DNA of 64,000 nucleotides from Halobacteriales archaeon YIM A00010 (GTDB lineage Archaea > Halobacteriota > Halobacteria > Halobacteriales > Haloarculaceae): contig JAKCFJ010000001.1 of NCBI GenBank assembly GCA_025041175.1, positions 1,054,001 to 1,118,000 on the forward strand, written 5' to 3'. The stretch's first letter is position 1; each line of letters starts with the position of its first letter. The notes beneath the pieces were generated by a model that was not told the origin of the DNA, did not search any database, and worked only from the letters and a program-made list of their open reading frames with translations. The position numbers and the translations under genes were made by a program. Below, piece by piece: positions 18,280 to 27,223 of the stretch.

Positions 18280-18893
18280 CCCGTCGAGTAGTCGAACTCC
18301 TCGCCCGTTCGATCGTTCCCCTAACTGTGTACGTCACACGTTTTCCTTGAACGAACTCTGTTGTGCTACTGATCAGTGCGGATTACAATGGTAACTATGT
18401 AATAGCCCTAACGATGCGGAAAGCGAGATCGCAGATCAACGCTCAACCCGACGAGTGGGTATCTCCGCGGTGCTCGGACTGAACCACCCTTCGTTGTGTA
18501 TAATTTATTGTACCCGTCACCTACCTATTACCTAGTGGACATGACTGTGATCATCACAGAAATCACGATGGCTCCGATCACGGTCGGACAGATCATGTGT
18601 CATAACCGGGTAGTAGAGTGAATTTAATACTGCGATAATGAGAATATACGGATGCTCCACAGATATACCACAATTATTTATTATATTAATTGCTGTCTAT
18701 ATTTTATCCGCGTGCATTCGTATTTCCTGACCGACCACTCCGCGATAGCACAAAAGTATCATCTTTCAATTACTGTTACTAGAGCTGATACAATTTGTTT
18801 TATTATCTCGCTGTGGGACTGGTCTGGAGACCGGAATGAACACAGGCGTCAGAATTTTGAATGATTCGTTGGGATACGACGGTTCGGGGAAAA
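18280..18893. other. Intergenic, no supported gene
   Basis: 614 bp between the convergent ppc and TPP-enzyme genes, AT-rich from about 18480 to 18830. Short frames have no motif support. I see no clear RNA gene or repeat. Confidence 0.5.
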
Positions 18894-20588
18894 TCAGTCG
18901 TGGACGAGTACGTCGATCACGTCGGGTCCGTCGTTCGATAACGCTGTTTCGATCGTGGATTCGATCCGTTCGGGCGTCTCGACGCGATGGCCGCTCGCGC
19001 CGTGGCTCTCGGCGTTTTGGACGATGTCCACGGGCGGCTCGAAATCCATCCCGACGAAGGTGTGATCCTCGTCGCTCCCGCCGAGGATGGCGTTGGTGTT
19101 GTCCTTGAGAATGCGGTAGTTTCGGTTGTCGGGAATCACGACCGTCAGATCGAGATCGTGTCGGGCAGCGGTGTACAGCGCGTGGGGGTAGTAGAGGTAG
19201 GACCCATCGCCCACGTAGCCGACCACATCGCGCGGGTCTGCCCGTTCCTGTTCGGCAAACGCGGCTCCGAGCGAGGCCGGAAGTCCGTAGCCCAGTCCGC
19301 CACCCTTGTTCGAGATGAACTGTCGTCGTTGCAGCGGCCACCGGGTCAACAGGGGATACTTGGCAGTAACGCCCTCGTCAACGAGGAAACAGTCGGGGGC
19401 AACCGCACGCAGCGCGTCGACGAGTTCGGCCTTGGAGGCGCGCGTCTCCTCGGGCGGCGTCTCGTCTTCACCCATCGATTCGATCATCCCGGACAGGGAT
19501 TGCTTCAGCGCCCGCACGGATTCGAGCCGCTGGGAGCGCGTCTCCGTCGAAATCCGATTTCGAACGCTCGTCGTGAGATCGTCCATCACGAGACCGGGAT
19601 CTCCGATGACGGCCACATCGGCGGGCTGACGCTTCCCGATCTCCCGGGGAGCGTTGCTAACGTGAACACACGTGGTTTGGTCACCGATGAGGTCGTTTTC
19701 GTGGCGCAACAGCGTCGTGTTGGTCGAACAGCCTACGAAGACGATGGTGTCCGTGTCCATGAGCATCGAGGCGACGCCTTCGTTCGGTGGGATGTGGGAG
19801 ATCCACTGCTCGTGGTCGCCAGGGAAGTTCACCTCACAGGCGAGGATCTCGCCGTGGACGCGCGCGCCGGTCGCTTCGGCCAACTCGACGGCCGCATCGA
19901 CAGCGCCAGCACGGGCGACGTGGTCGCCCATAACGAACACCGGATCGTCGGCGTCGATCAACGCGTCGGCCGCCGCGGTGATCTGGGTGGGATCCCCCCG
20001 CCCGGCGTTCGGGATCGCTCCGAGCCGCTGGGGCGTTCCGTCGGTTTCGGTCAGCATCACGTCCATCGGCAGTCCGAGGAAGACCGGCCCAGTCGGTGGG
20101 GTGAGCGCGGTCCGGAACGCCCGTCTGAGCAGCAACGGGAATGCGTTCACGTCGGTCACTTCCGCGCTGAACTTCGTGAACTGCTCGACCATCGCCTCGA
20201 GATCGCCCGTCAACAGCGGCTCCTCGTGGCGGAAATCCAGCTCGTGGTTCCCGGCGGTGACGACGACGGGCGCGCCCGCCCAGTGTGCCGCGTACAGATT
20301 CCCGAGACCGTGGGCCACGCCCGGCGTGATGTGAAGGTTCACGACGCCAACCGGTGCGCCACCTGGATCGTCGTCAGCGTGGTGATGATAGCGGCGCGTG
20401 CTCGCGTAACCGGCGGCCATCCCGACCGCGATGTCCTCGTGGAGACCGAGGACGTACTCGACGTCGCTGTCGGCGATCGCGCTCAGCACAGGCAGCTCGG
20501 TGGTCCCGGGATTGCCGAAGACGCGAGAGACGCCGTATTCCGCGAGCGCGTCCACAAACAGGTCCGCGCCGGTGTACGATTCGCTCAT
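18894..20588 (-). CDS. TPP-dependent 2-oxoacid decarboxylase (benzoylformate decarboxylase-like)
   Basis: 564 residues with three TPP-enzyme domains. The N-terminal Pyr domain has the cofactor-activating Glu in LGLHEDIAVGMAAGYA (about residue 50). A central DHS-like domain follows (VFVMGDHVARAGAVDAAVELA, about 214-234). The C-terminal PP domain carries VGYVGDGSYLYYPHAL through PDNRNYRIL. The order and NPGTTELPVL near the N-terminus fit benzoylformate decarboxylase/acetolactate synthase-like enzymes; no ALS small subunit is adjacent, so a non-anabolic decarboxylase or carboligase is more likely. Last gene of a minus-strand operon with an SDR and an LLM-class oxidoreductase, suggesting breakdown of a 2-hydroxy or 2-oxo acid. 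Substrate inferred only. Confidence 0.9.
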   Translation of the reverse strand: MSESYTGADLFVDALAEYGVSRVFGNPGTTELPVLSAIADSDVEYVLGLHEDIAVGMAAGYASTRRYHHHADDDPGGAPVGVVNLHITPGVAHGLGNLYAAHWAGAPVVVTAGNHELDFRHEEPLLTGDLEAMVEQFTKFSAEVTDVNAFPLLLRRAFRTALTPPTGPVFLGLPMDVMLTETDGTPQRLGAIPNAGRGDPTQITAAADALIDADDPVFVMGDHVARAGAVDAAVELAEATGARVHGEILACEVNFPGDHEQWISHIPPNEGVASMLMDTDTIVFVGCSTNTTLLRHENDLIGDQTTCVHVSNAPREIGKRQPADVAVIGDPGLVMDDLTTSVRNRISTETRSQRLESVRALKQSLSGMIESMGEDETPPEETRASKAELVDALRAVAPDCFLVDEGVTAKYPLLTRWPLQRRQFISNKGGGLGYGLPASLGAAFAEQERADPRDVVGYVGDGSYLYYPHALYTAARHDLDLTVVIPDNRNYRILKDNTNAILGGSDEDHTFVGMDFEPPVDIVQNAESHGASGHRVETPERIESTIETALSNDGPDVIDVLVHD

Positions 20589-20662
20589 GGGAGAGGCCCC
20601 TTAGTGTCGATCGGATTCGGATTGGTTCTCATGGTTTCGTTAGGTTCGGAAACGCGTAGCGA

Positions 20663-21661
20663 TCACGGCGCGAGCGCGTCGAGCGTGGCGTCGACGTCAG
20701 CCGGCTCTGCCGCCCGGGGGAACGAGACGGCAAGCGCATCGACGCCGTCGATCGCCGCGAACTCCTCGAGTCGGTTGCGGGCCTGCTCGGGGGTGCCAGC
20801 CACAGCGAGCCGATCTATCAGCTCCTCGGAGATCGCGTTCATCGCCCGCTCCCGGTCGCCGGCGTTCCACTGCTCGTAGACCTCGCGGGCGACCGCCTCG
20901 TACCCCTGCCGGGCGACCGCGTCGCGGTAGAAGGTGCCCATTCCACCGATGTAAAAGGCGAGGTGTTGTCTGATGAGCCGTCTGGCCCGGTTGCCGTCGG
21001 GAGCCACACAGCAGGTGAGCGACAGCGTCGTTCGCAGCTCGTTGGGGTCGCGGCCGGCGAGATCGGCACCCCGATGAAGATCATCCAACCGGCTCTCTAC
21101 GCCCTGGGGCGTCAGCATGAGCGCGTGCCAACCGTCGGCGAACCGACCGGCGAGTTCCACCGCTTTGGGACCCATTCCGGCCGCATCGACTGGTGGTCGC
21201 GGCTCCGGCGGCTCACACCGGAGTCGGAACCCGGACAGCTCGAAGAACTCGCCGTCGTAGGCCACTGATTCGCCCGAAAGCACGCGCGTTACGATCTCGA
21301 TCGTCTCTCTCGTCCGACGGAGCGGGCGGTCGAAGGAAACGCCGTGCCAGTTCTCGATGACGACCGGGCCGCTCGGCCCGAGACCGAGCCGAAACCGCCC
21401 GCCAGAAACCTCCTGGAGCGTGGCCGCGGTCTGGCCGATGAGCGCGGGCGAACGGGAGTACACCGGCATGACGGAGGCCCCGATGCCGATGTCATCGGTC
21501 CGGGTCGCGATGGAAGCGAGCACCGTCACCACGTCCCGTCCCCACGTTTCGGGCACCCAGACGCGGTCGTACCCCAGCGATTCGGCGCGGATTGCCTGCT
21601 CGCTGAGTGTCTCGACGCTCGGTTGGGACGCGACGGGAAGCGAGACGTCGATGCGAGTCAT
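20663..21661 (-). CDS. LLM-class (F420-type) oxidoreductase
   Basis: 332 residues from the ATG at 21661, which overlaps the stop of the upstream SDR by 4 nt (ATGA), showing translational coupling. The luciferase-like TIM barrel is evident from AIRAESLGYDRVWVPETWG near residue 25, then GIGASVMPVYSRSPALIGQTAATLQEVSGGRFRLGLG and a C-terminal VAGTPEQARNRLEEF. In haloarchaea such enzymes normally use coenzyme F420 rather than FMN (family knowledge). Second gene of the SDR-LLM-TPP operon. Substrate unknown. Confidence 0.9.
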   Translation of the reverse strand: MTRIDVSLPVASQPSVETLSEQAIRAESLGYDRVWVPETWGRDVVTVLASIATRTDDIGIGASVMPVYSRSPALIGQTAATLQEVSGGRFRLGLGPSGPVVIENWHGVSFDRPLRRTRETIEIVTRVLSGESVAYDGEFFELSGFRLRCEPPEPRPPVDAAGMGPKAVELAGRFADGWHALMLTPQGVESRLDDLHRGADLAGRDPNELRTTLSLTCCVAPDGNRARRLIRQHLAFYIGGMGTFYRDAVARQGYEAVAREVYEQWNAGDRERAMNAISEELIDRLAVAGTPEQARNRLEEFAAIDGVDALAVSFPRAAEPADVDATLDALAP

Positions 21662-22428
21662 GCGTCGGGAGATTCCATGATGTCGGGAACGCCACGGGCC
21701 ATGATGGTCTCGCCGGTGATGTAGGAGGACGCGGGGGACGCGAGGAACTGGATGGTGTCGGCGATTTCCTCGCTCACCCCGATCCGCCGGTCGACGGTTT
21801 CCCGGTCGATCTCCTCGGCGGTCACTCCCATCTGTGACTCGACGCCCGGTGTCGCCACAAAGCCCGGCGCGATGCAGTTCACTCGGACGTCGTCGCCCGC
21901 CCACTCGAACGCCAGCGTCCGGGTGAGATTGACGACCGCTGCTTTTGCCGCCGCGTAGTGGCTCATGTACGGCGCTCCCTCGGTCCCGGCGACGCTAGCG
22001 AGGTTGATGATGTTCCCATGGCCCTGCTCGCGCATCTCCTCGCCGGCGATCTGCGAACAGTGGTACGTCCCGTGCAGATTGATGTCGACGATCGTTTTCC
22101 AGCCGTTTTCGGAAATCCCTTCGAAGTTCGCCATGAAGCTCGCGCCCGCGTTGTTCACGAGCACGTCGACGCCACCGAACTCTTCGACAGTCGCCTCAAT
22201 CAGCGCCTCGACAGCCTCGCGCTCGCGAACGTCACACTCCACGGCGAGCGCCTCGCCGGGCCCATCGATCTCGGCTACCACGTCGTCTATCTTCTCTTGG
22301 GACCGCGAAGAGACCACCACGTTCGCCCCGTCAGCCGCAAAGCGCTCTGCGGTTACTTTCCCGATTCCTTGCGAAGAGCCGGTGATGACGACGGTCTTTC
22401 CCTCGACACTGAACTGATCGATCGTCAC
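21658..22428 (-). CDS. Short-chain dehydrogenase/reductase
   Basis: 256 residues. Cofactor motif TGSSQGIG (about 16-23), NNAG (about 92), and the catalytic Ser/YxxxK pair with SHYAAAK near 159. Classical FabG/glucose-dehydrogenase-like SDR. A ring- or hydroxy-acid dehydrogenase role would fit the operon with the LLM oxidoreductase and TPP decarboxylase. First gene of the operon; the intergenic region upstream carries a hairpin-rich repeat and the divergent MBL promoter. Confidence 0.9.
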   Translation of the reverse strand: MTIDQFSVEGKTVVITGSSQGIGKVTAERFAADGANVVVSSRSQEKIDDVVAEIDGPGEALAVECDVREREAVEALIEATVEEFGGVDVLVNNAGASFMANFEGISENGWKTIVDINLHGTYHCSQIAGEEMREQGHGNIINLASVAGTEGAPYMSHYAAAKAAVVNLTRTLAFEWAGDDVRVNCIAPGFVATPGVESQMGVTAEEIDRETVDRRIGVSEEIADTIQFLASPASSYITGETIMARGVPDIMESPDA

Positions 22429-22510
22429 GCGACAGTCACCTCATCCATCGTTATTCTCCATTGTCCATTAAGAAACGTGTTATATAAATAGTCGTGGTTC
22501 CGGTACCGAT

Positions 22511-22563
22511 CCACCTTTTTGTGCGAGTGGTGGCCTTCGGCCATCCGAGCGGAAAAAAGGTGG
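22511..22563. repeat. Nested inverted repeat with 17-nt hairpin
   Basis: CCACCTTTTT (22511-22520) and AAAAAGGTGG (22554-22563) are perfect complements. They enclose a 17-nt hairpin at 22529-22545 (GGTGGCC, loop TTC, GGCCATC). The segment from the hairpin through CGAGCGGAAAAAAGGTGG recurs with small changes at 25617-25652. It lies between divergent genes, so a plain terminator role is unlikely. Confidence 0.7.
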
Positions 22564-22606
22564 TCCAACGCCAGTCTTATTCGCGTGCCCCGGAGATGTG
22601 TCGGTA

Positions 22607-23602
22607 ATGGAGTCGCGTGAGCGGACCGTTCCGATCCACCGGATCGAATACGACGTTAACTGGTCACCGGGCCACGTCGCCAGCTATCTGATCGAGTGCG
22701 AGCAGCCGGTGTTGATCGACGCCGGGATGCCGGATTCGGAGAGCCAAACGAAACTGCGCGAGACGCTCGCTGCCCACGGATACGAACTGGGCGACATCGA
22801 GCACCTCGTTCTCACCCACCCCCACATCGATCACATCGGACAGGTGACGGAGATTGTCGGCGCGGCGTCGCCCACAGTGTACGCGCCGGCGAGGGTCCGA
22901 ACGCGGTTCGGCCGCGATCTCGACAGCCTCGAAGCCACCGTGCGGGAGAACGCGCGCACAGCTGGGTTTTCCGGCTCGGAGCTGGACGTGCTGGTCAGCA
23001 AAGCCGTCGAGTCGCTCCGGCGCAACCGCGAGCTGCTCCCCCGGGAGTCCGTCGACGTGTGGGTAGAGGGTGGTGACACCGTCGAAGTCGGTGAAACGGC
23101 CGTCGACGTTCTCCACACGCCGGGTCATCAGGCGGATCACTGTTGTTACCGCGTCGAACTGAACGGGGAGAACGTCCTCGTCTCCGGCGACATGGTCATC
23201 GACCCGTTTCGTCCGGTGATCCTCCACGCCGGGCTGGATCGGGGCGTCGAACAGGCAGTCGATGGGTTCTATACGGCCCTCGATCGGCTCGCGGCGCTCG
23301 ACATCGACCGGGTGTACCCCGGCCACGGGCCGATCCACACCGACTTCGAGGAAACACTCGAGCGCGACCGCAACAGCCTCAACCGAACCCTCGACAAAAC
23401 CGTGGGCACAGTACGCGACGGTCACGGGGACGGATCAGAGCCACCGACGCCGGTGACGGCAGCAGATGTCGCCACAGAGCGCACCGGGAGTCGCGATACC
23501 ACCTACATCGCTGTGGAGGTGGTGGCAGCGCTTTCGTACCTCCGTTCGACCGGGCGGGTTCGCGCCACCGACACCGACGGGGTGCGACAGTACACCCCCT
23601 AA
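22607..23602 (+). CDS. Metallo-beta-lactamase-fold hydrolase
   Basis: 331 residues from the ATG at 22607, with CTTATTC about 28 nt upstream; a GTG at 22598 is a poorer start. Metal motif LTHPHIDHIG (about 68-77), then HTPGHQADHC (about 172-181), SGDMVID and YPGHGPIHTD supply the remaining ligands. A C-terminal extension of about 70 residues looks like a small winged-helix-like tail, as in MBL proteins of the LACTB2/glyoxalase-II-like group. Thioester or phosphodiester substrate unknown. Divergent from the SDR operon, 55 bp before the HAD gene, so a two-gene transcript is possible. Confidence 0.9.
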   Translation: MESRERTVPIHRIEYDVNWSPGHVASYLIECEQPVLIDAGMPDSESQTKLRETLAAHGYELGDIEHLVLTHPHIDHIGQVTEIVGAASPTVYAPARVRTRFGRDLDSLEATVRENARTAGFSGSELDVLVSKAVESLRRNRELLPRESVDVWVEGGDTVEVGETAVDVLHTPGHQADHCCYRVELNGENVLVSGDMVIDPFRPVILHAGLDRGVEQAVDGFYTALDRLAALDIDRVYPGHGPIHTDFEETLERDRNSLNRTLDKTVGTVRDGHGDGSEPPTPVTAADVATERTGSRDTTYIAVEVVAALSYLRSTGRVRATDTDGVRQYTP

Positions 23603-23657
23603 TCATGAGGAATGGACACAGTAACACCACCACACGGAAGACACGACACAATCACCA

Positions 23658-24356
23658 ATGATGACCGAATACGACGGGATATTCTTCGACATCGGCGGCG
23701 TCATCCTCGATCTCGCCTCGGTGCAGGAGGGCCACGTCGACTTTCTGACCCGGCTGGCCGAACAGGAGGGGATCGAAAACGTGGAGGCGTTCATCGACGA
23801 GTGGCAGGCGGCGCTGGGAACGTACTTCCGCGAGCGCGAGGGCACGGAATACCGGCGGGCGAAGGTCGGCTATCAGCGCGCCGTCGACGCTGCGATCGGA
23901 TACGAGCTGCCGGAATCAGCGTGGATGCCGGCGTTCGAGGCGGCGAGCACCGCGTGTTTACAGCCCAATCCCAACGCAACCGAGACGATCCGGACGCTCG
24001 ATCGCGCGGGGCTGTATCTCGGGATCATCTCCGACATCGACACGTGGGAGGCCGAATCGATGCTCGCACAGTTCGACACCGCCGATCGGTTCGATCACAT
24101 CACCACCTCCGAGGAGGTCGGACGGACGAAACCCGATCGAGCGATCTTCGAGGCGGCGCTCGAAAAGGCACCCGTCGACCCCGAGCAGTGTCTGTACGTC
24201 GGTGATCGCTACGAACACGACATGGAGGGCGGGACTCGGGTCGGATTGGTCACGGTCGCCTACGGCGGTAGTGCCACGGAGCGTGCCGACAGCGCAGCTG
24301 TCGATCACGTCATCGACGATCTCGACGAGCTAGGCGAACTCGCCGGCGTTCGATAA
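23658..24356 (+). CDS. HAD-superfamily hydrolase
   Basis: 232 residues, subfamily IA type. Motif I reads FFDIGGVILDL: the nucleophile Asp is present but the usual general acid Asp two residues later is Gly, as seen in the X-ray-type 'DxGGV' members. Motif II IISDID, motif III EVGRTKPDRAIF with the Lys, motif IV YVGDRYEHDMEGG. A helical cap lies between residues 17 and 100. Probable small phosphatase or dehalogenase-type enzyme. The first ATG is doubled (23658, 23661). Confidence 0.88.
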   Translation: MMTEYDGIFFDIGGVILDLASVQEGHVDFLTRLAEQEGIENVEAFIDEWQAALGTYFREREGTEYRRAKVGYQRAVDAAIGYELPESAWMPAFEAASTACLQPNPNATETIRTLDRAGLYLGIISDIDTWEAESMLAQFDTADRFDHITTSEEVGRTKPDRAIFEAALEKAPVDPEQCLYVGDRYEHDMEGGTRVGLVTVAYGGSATERADSAAVDHVIDDLDELGELAGVR

Positions 24357-24423
24357 AAGAGCGAGCGGTGTTGCTGGGAGAAGCCCTCGAGCGGTTATTC
24401 CGCCGGATATTCTGGGTGGAAGG

Positions 24424-24429
24424 TATATA
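24424..24429 (+). promoter_or_regulatory. TATA box of the HTH-10 regulator
   Basis: TATATA is 26 nt before the ATG at 24455 (edge to edge). It fixes the start at 24455 rather than at the upstream in-frame codon at 24368. Confidence 0.6.
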
Positions 24430-24454
24430 CGTCTCGCCAGCAGTATCCTGTGCT

Positions 24455-25105
24455 ATGAGGTACATCACCTTCGTCATTATTCCGCCGGATGGAGGGTTGA
24501 CCGACACGGACCGGTCGTTTGGAACCGCCCCCAACATCACGCGGTACTCGATCCAACACATCAATCTTCTCGCGGACGGGACGGCGGTGGTCATCTTCGA
24601 ACTGGATGGGGAGATCGAGGCGGTCGAAAAGATCCTCGACACCGAATCGGAGGTGTTGGAGTACAATTTCACCGAGACGAGGGAGAACCACCACGTGTAC
24701 ATCCACCTGGAGGCGAACGAGACCATCGAGGAGCTGCTCACCATCCCGAACGAACACGAAGTGGTCGTCGACACGCCAATGGTGTACACCCACCGCGGCG
24801 GGCTTCGAGTAACGGCCATCGGAGAGGAAGAAGTGTTTCGGGAAGCAATGCCCGACGTTCCCGCCTCGCTTCGGTTCAAACTCGAACAATTGGGAGAGTA
24901 CGAGCCGACCACCGAGCGGCTGTTCTCGCTGCTCACGGAACGCCAACAGGAAATCCTCCAGGAAGCTATCCGTCAGGGATATTACGAGGTTCCGCGGAAG
25001 GTCACCCACCAGGACGTCGCCGAATCGCTCGACTGCTCGGGCGGGACGGTCGGGGAACACCTCCGGAAGATCGAAGCCAAACTCCTCAACGAGATTACAC
25101 CCTGA
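24455..25105 (+). CDS. HTH-10 (Bat-type) transcriptional regulator
   Basis: 216 residues. The N-terminal 150 residues form a Bat-like sensor of alpha/beta type with no visible cofactor motif. The C-terminal HTH_10 domain is unmistakable: LTERQQEILQEAIRQGYYEVPRKVTHQDVAESLDCSGGTVGEHLRKIEAKLL (about 160-212; only its landmarks are ERQQEIL and SGGTVGEHLRK). Haloarchaeal proteins of this class resemble bacterio-opsin activator and respond to redox or metabolic cues. Target genes not evident; the next gene is 70 bp downstream. Confidence 0.9.
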   Translation: MRYITFVIIPPDGGLTDTDRSFGTAPNITRYSIQHINLLADGTAVVIFELDGEIEAVEKILDTESEVLEYNFTETRENHHVYIHLEANETIEELLTIPNEHEVVVDTPMVYTHRGGLRVTAIGEEEVFREAMPDVPASLRFKLEQLGEYEPTTERLFSLLTERQQEILQEAIRQGYYEVPRKVTHQDVAESLDCSGGTVGEHLRKIEAKLLNEITP

Positions 25106-25174
25106 ACGTTACTTAATACCACGAGTATGGAAGGCAGCAGGATTACACGTTGCGATTCAGTACGAACGGTCGCA

Positions 25175-25432
25175 ATGGTCGACAGAAACGACCTCAGACA
25201 GCAGCTCACCGACGCGTTCGAAGGCGCTGATTACCCCGTCAACGGTCCCATGGACCTCGTTCCGGCGTTACCGAACGGCCCCGCAACGACGTTTGAATCC
25301 GGCGACGTAAGCTTCACGGCGATGGAACTCAACGCGCAGGCCGGCGGCTCCCAGTCGTTCCCCTACGACAGCGTCGACAATCTCGTCGACGACATTATGG
25401 ACGGGCTCGAAGACGAAGGCTACCTCGATTAA
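25175..25432 (+). CDS. MTH865-like small protein
   Basis: 85 residues from the ATG at 25175 (the longer frame adds a basic N-terminus). The sequence LRQQLTDAFEGADYPVNGPM and DLVPALPNGPATTFESGD match the archaeal MTH865 family, a small EF-hand-like helical protein of unknown role. Acidic C-terminus. No operon partner is clear. Confidence 0.8.
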   Translation: MVDRNDLRQQLTDAFEGADYPVNGPMDLVPALPNGPATTFESGDVSFTAMELNAQAGGSQSFPYDSVDNLVDDIMDGLEDEGYLD

Positions 25433-25616
25433 CGCCGAGCAGTTCGGTGTCTTTGATCCTCATACGTACTGATACAATTAAGAGACGGCGGTGGTGGAGC
25501 GGTCGCGGTGGCTGTGCGGGGAGTACGCTCACCGCGAACGAAGTTCCCGCGAGCGAAGCGAGTGGGAGCCGGCGAGTCGCAGCGCGAACGAAGTGAGCGA
25601 CCGTCTCGCCAAGTGA

Positions 25617-25652
25617 GGGTGGCCTTCGGTCACCCGAGCGGAAAAAGGTGGG
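25617..25652. repeat. Hairpin-bearing repeat, second copy
   Basis: A 17-nt hairpin (GGTGGCC, loop TTC, GGTCACC; one G-T pair) followed by CGAGCGGAAAAAGGTGG, closely matching the copy at 22529-22563. It lies just past the convergent gene ends. The 100 bp before it is also rich in short GAGCGAAGCGAG-type words typical of haloarchaeal intergenic DNA. Confidence 0.65.
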
Positions 25653-25657
25653 GGGGG

Positions 25658-26188
25658 TTAGAACCGCTCGTCAGCGAACTCCGCGTCGATGCTGGAAGCC
25701 AGCTCGGTGAGTTGGACGGCAGCGTCGGAGTACTGGAGAACCTTCTGCATGTCCCCGTCCAGCTCGAACTTCCCACCCATCAGGCCGTCGATGACGCCCA
25801 GCTCCTGGCGCAACAGCGCTTTCCACGTGTCGGTGTCGGCGCTGAGATGGAACCCGTTTTCGACCTCGTCCTCGCTCTCAATGAGATAACACTCCGAACA
25901 GCCGCCGTCTTCGAGGGCTATATACGCCTGTCCGACGTGCCCTTTGCCGTCGGTCTCCGTGACGTACGTGTCGAGCTCCTCCTGAAGATACCCCGGCATC
26001 GCGTCGATATCCATCTCCTCGATCGGCATGTCCGTCATCTCGAAGATGAAGTCGCCGTTGAAATCGACGCCCCATCCCTCGCTCGCTTCTTTATACTCCT
26101 CGTCCTCGTCGACGCGCGCTCCGTACTCGGCAAACCACGCCTGGCTCGGAAAGAGCATCGGGTCTGGATCGTAATCCACATCGACCAT
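25658..26188 (-). CDS. SCP2-like sterol-carrier-domain protein
   Basis: 176 residues from the ATG at 26188. It is homologous to the 198-residue protein at 30774: both share a start with FPSQAWFAEYG/YPTEQWLTEYK, WGVDFNGDFIFEMTD, a GGC motif, and GGKFELDGDMQKVLQYSDAAVQLTELAS at the end. The last segment is the SCP2 signature, a hydrophobic pocket binding lipid or acyl-CoA. In this neighbourhood with an acyl-CoA dehydrogenase it may present acyl substrates. It has no catalytic motif. Confidence 0.82.
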   Translation of the reverse strand: MVDVDYDPDPMLFPSQAWFAEYGARVDEDEEYKEASEGWGVDFNGDFIFEMTDMPIEEMDIDAMPGYLQEELDTYVTETDGKGHVGQAYIALEDGGCSECYLIESEDEVENGFHLSADTDTWKALLRQELGVIDGLMGGKFELDGDMQKVLQYSDAAVQLTELASSIDAEFADERF

Positions 26189-26399
26189 TGCGTCCGACAG
26201 GAACCTCGCGGGTGATATAAATCTACTTCGGGGCATTCACGTCGATTTAAATCCCAGGCAGAACCGAGACGCGAGCAAAAACGGACGCGAGCAGAGCGAC
26301 GGCACCCCCAGCGGCGTCGAGAGGCGGGACAGCTGGTATAAGCGACCGCGTATTCGGCAGGGAAAGTATTAGTCAGTCATCCCCCAATCGTTCGCCGTA

Positions 26400-27182
26400 A
26401 TGGATTTCGGATTCGACAACAAGACGGCCATGGTGACGGGCGGTGCCGGACGGATCGGGAGCGAGGACTGTCGGGTGCTCGCAGAGGAGGGCGCAGAAGT
26501 GGTCGTTCTGGATATAGCGGACAAACGAGACCAAGCCCAAAACGTTGTAAGCGAGATCGAAGAGGACGGTGGGACCGCCCACGCGGTCGAGTGTGACCTC
26601 ACCGATCGAGAGGACGTACGCACGACGGTCGAGGCGCTCCGGGAAGAAACCGGCGGCATCGACATTCTCATCAACAACGCGGGGCTGGTCGACGCCCGCT
26701 CTCAGATGAAAGATTACGATGAGGAAAAGTGGGACAAGGACATGTCGGTCAACATCACCGGCGCGTACAACATCACCCGCGAGGTGTTCCCGGGAATGTG
26801 TGAGCGCGAGTGGGGACGGATCATCAACATGTCCTCGATAACCGGCATGCAAGGCGGCTTCGGCCAGGCGTCGTACGCCACCACGAAGGCAGCGCTGATC
26901 GGCTTCGGGAAAACGCTCGCGCTCGAAGGCGCACAGGACGGCGTCACCTGCAACGTCGTGGCACCGAACATCGTCGTCGGCGCGCTCGCTGACATGTCCC
27001 CCGAAGAGCTCGAACCGGTCGACGAACACTTCGCTCGCATCGCAAAGGCGACCCCGATGCGGAAGCTCGGCCGGGAAAAAGACGTTTCGAACCTCATCGC
27101 ATTTCTGTGCAGCGAACAGGCCGAATACATCACTGGACAGGTCGTCGGCGTCACCGGCGGCGTCGATCTGTTCAGCTTCTGA
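26400..27182 (+). CDS. Short-chain dehydrogenase/reductase
   Basis: 260 residues. Rossmann motif TGGAGRIG (about 14-21), acidic VLDIAD typical of NAD preference, INNAG near 91, MSSITGMQGG and the catalytic SYATTK near 161. FabG/3-hydroxyacyl-CoA dehydrogenase-like. The glycine motif has Arg-Ile-Gly where Gly-Ile-Gly is commoner. Likely takes part in the acyl-CoA cluster that follows. Confidence 0.9.
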   Translation: MDFGFDNKTAMVTGGAGRIGSEDCRVLAEEGAEVVVLDIADKRDQAQNVVSEIEEDGGTAHAVECDLTDREDVRTTVEALREETGGIDILINNAGLVDARSQMKDYDEEKWDKDMSVNITGAYNITREVFPGMCEREWGRIINMSSITGMQGGFGQASYATTKAALIGFGKTLALEGAQDGVTCNVVAPNIVVGALADMSPEELEPVDEHFARIAKATPMRKLGREKDVSNLIAFLCSEQAEYITGQVVGVTGGVDLFSF

Positions 27183-27223
27183 TCCCCATAGTCCTTTATC
27201 CGCTTCGATAGTATTTGTAACTA

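Noticed and set aside
25540-25610. GAGCGAAGCGAG-type words as a CRISPR-like array
   Set aside because: Repeats are short, irregular and lack uniform spacers; no cas genes are present in the window.
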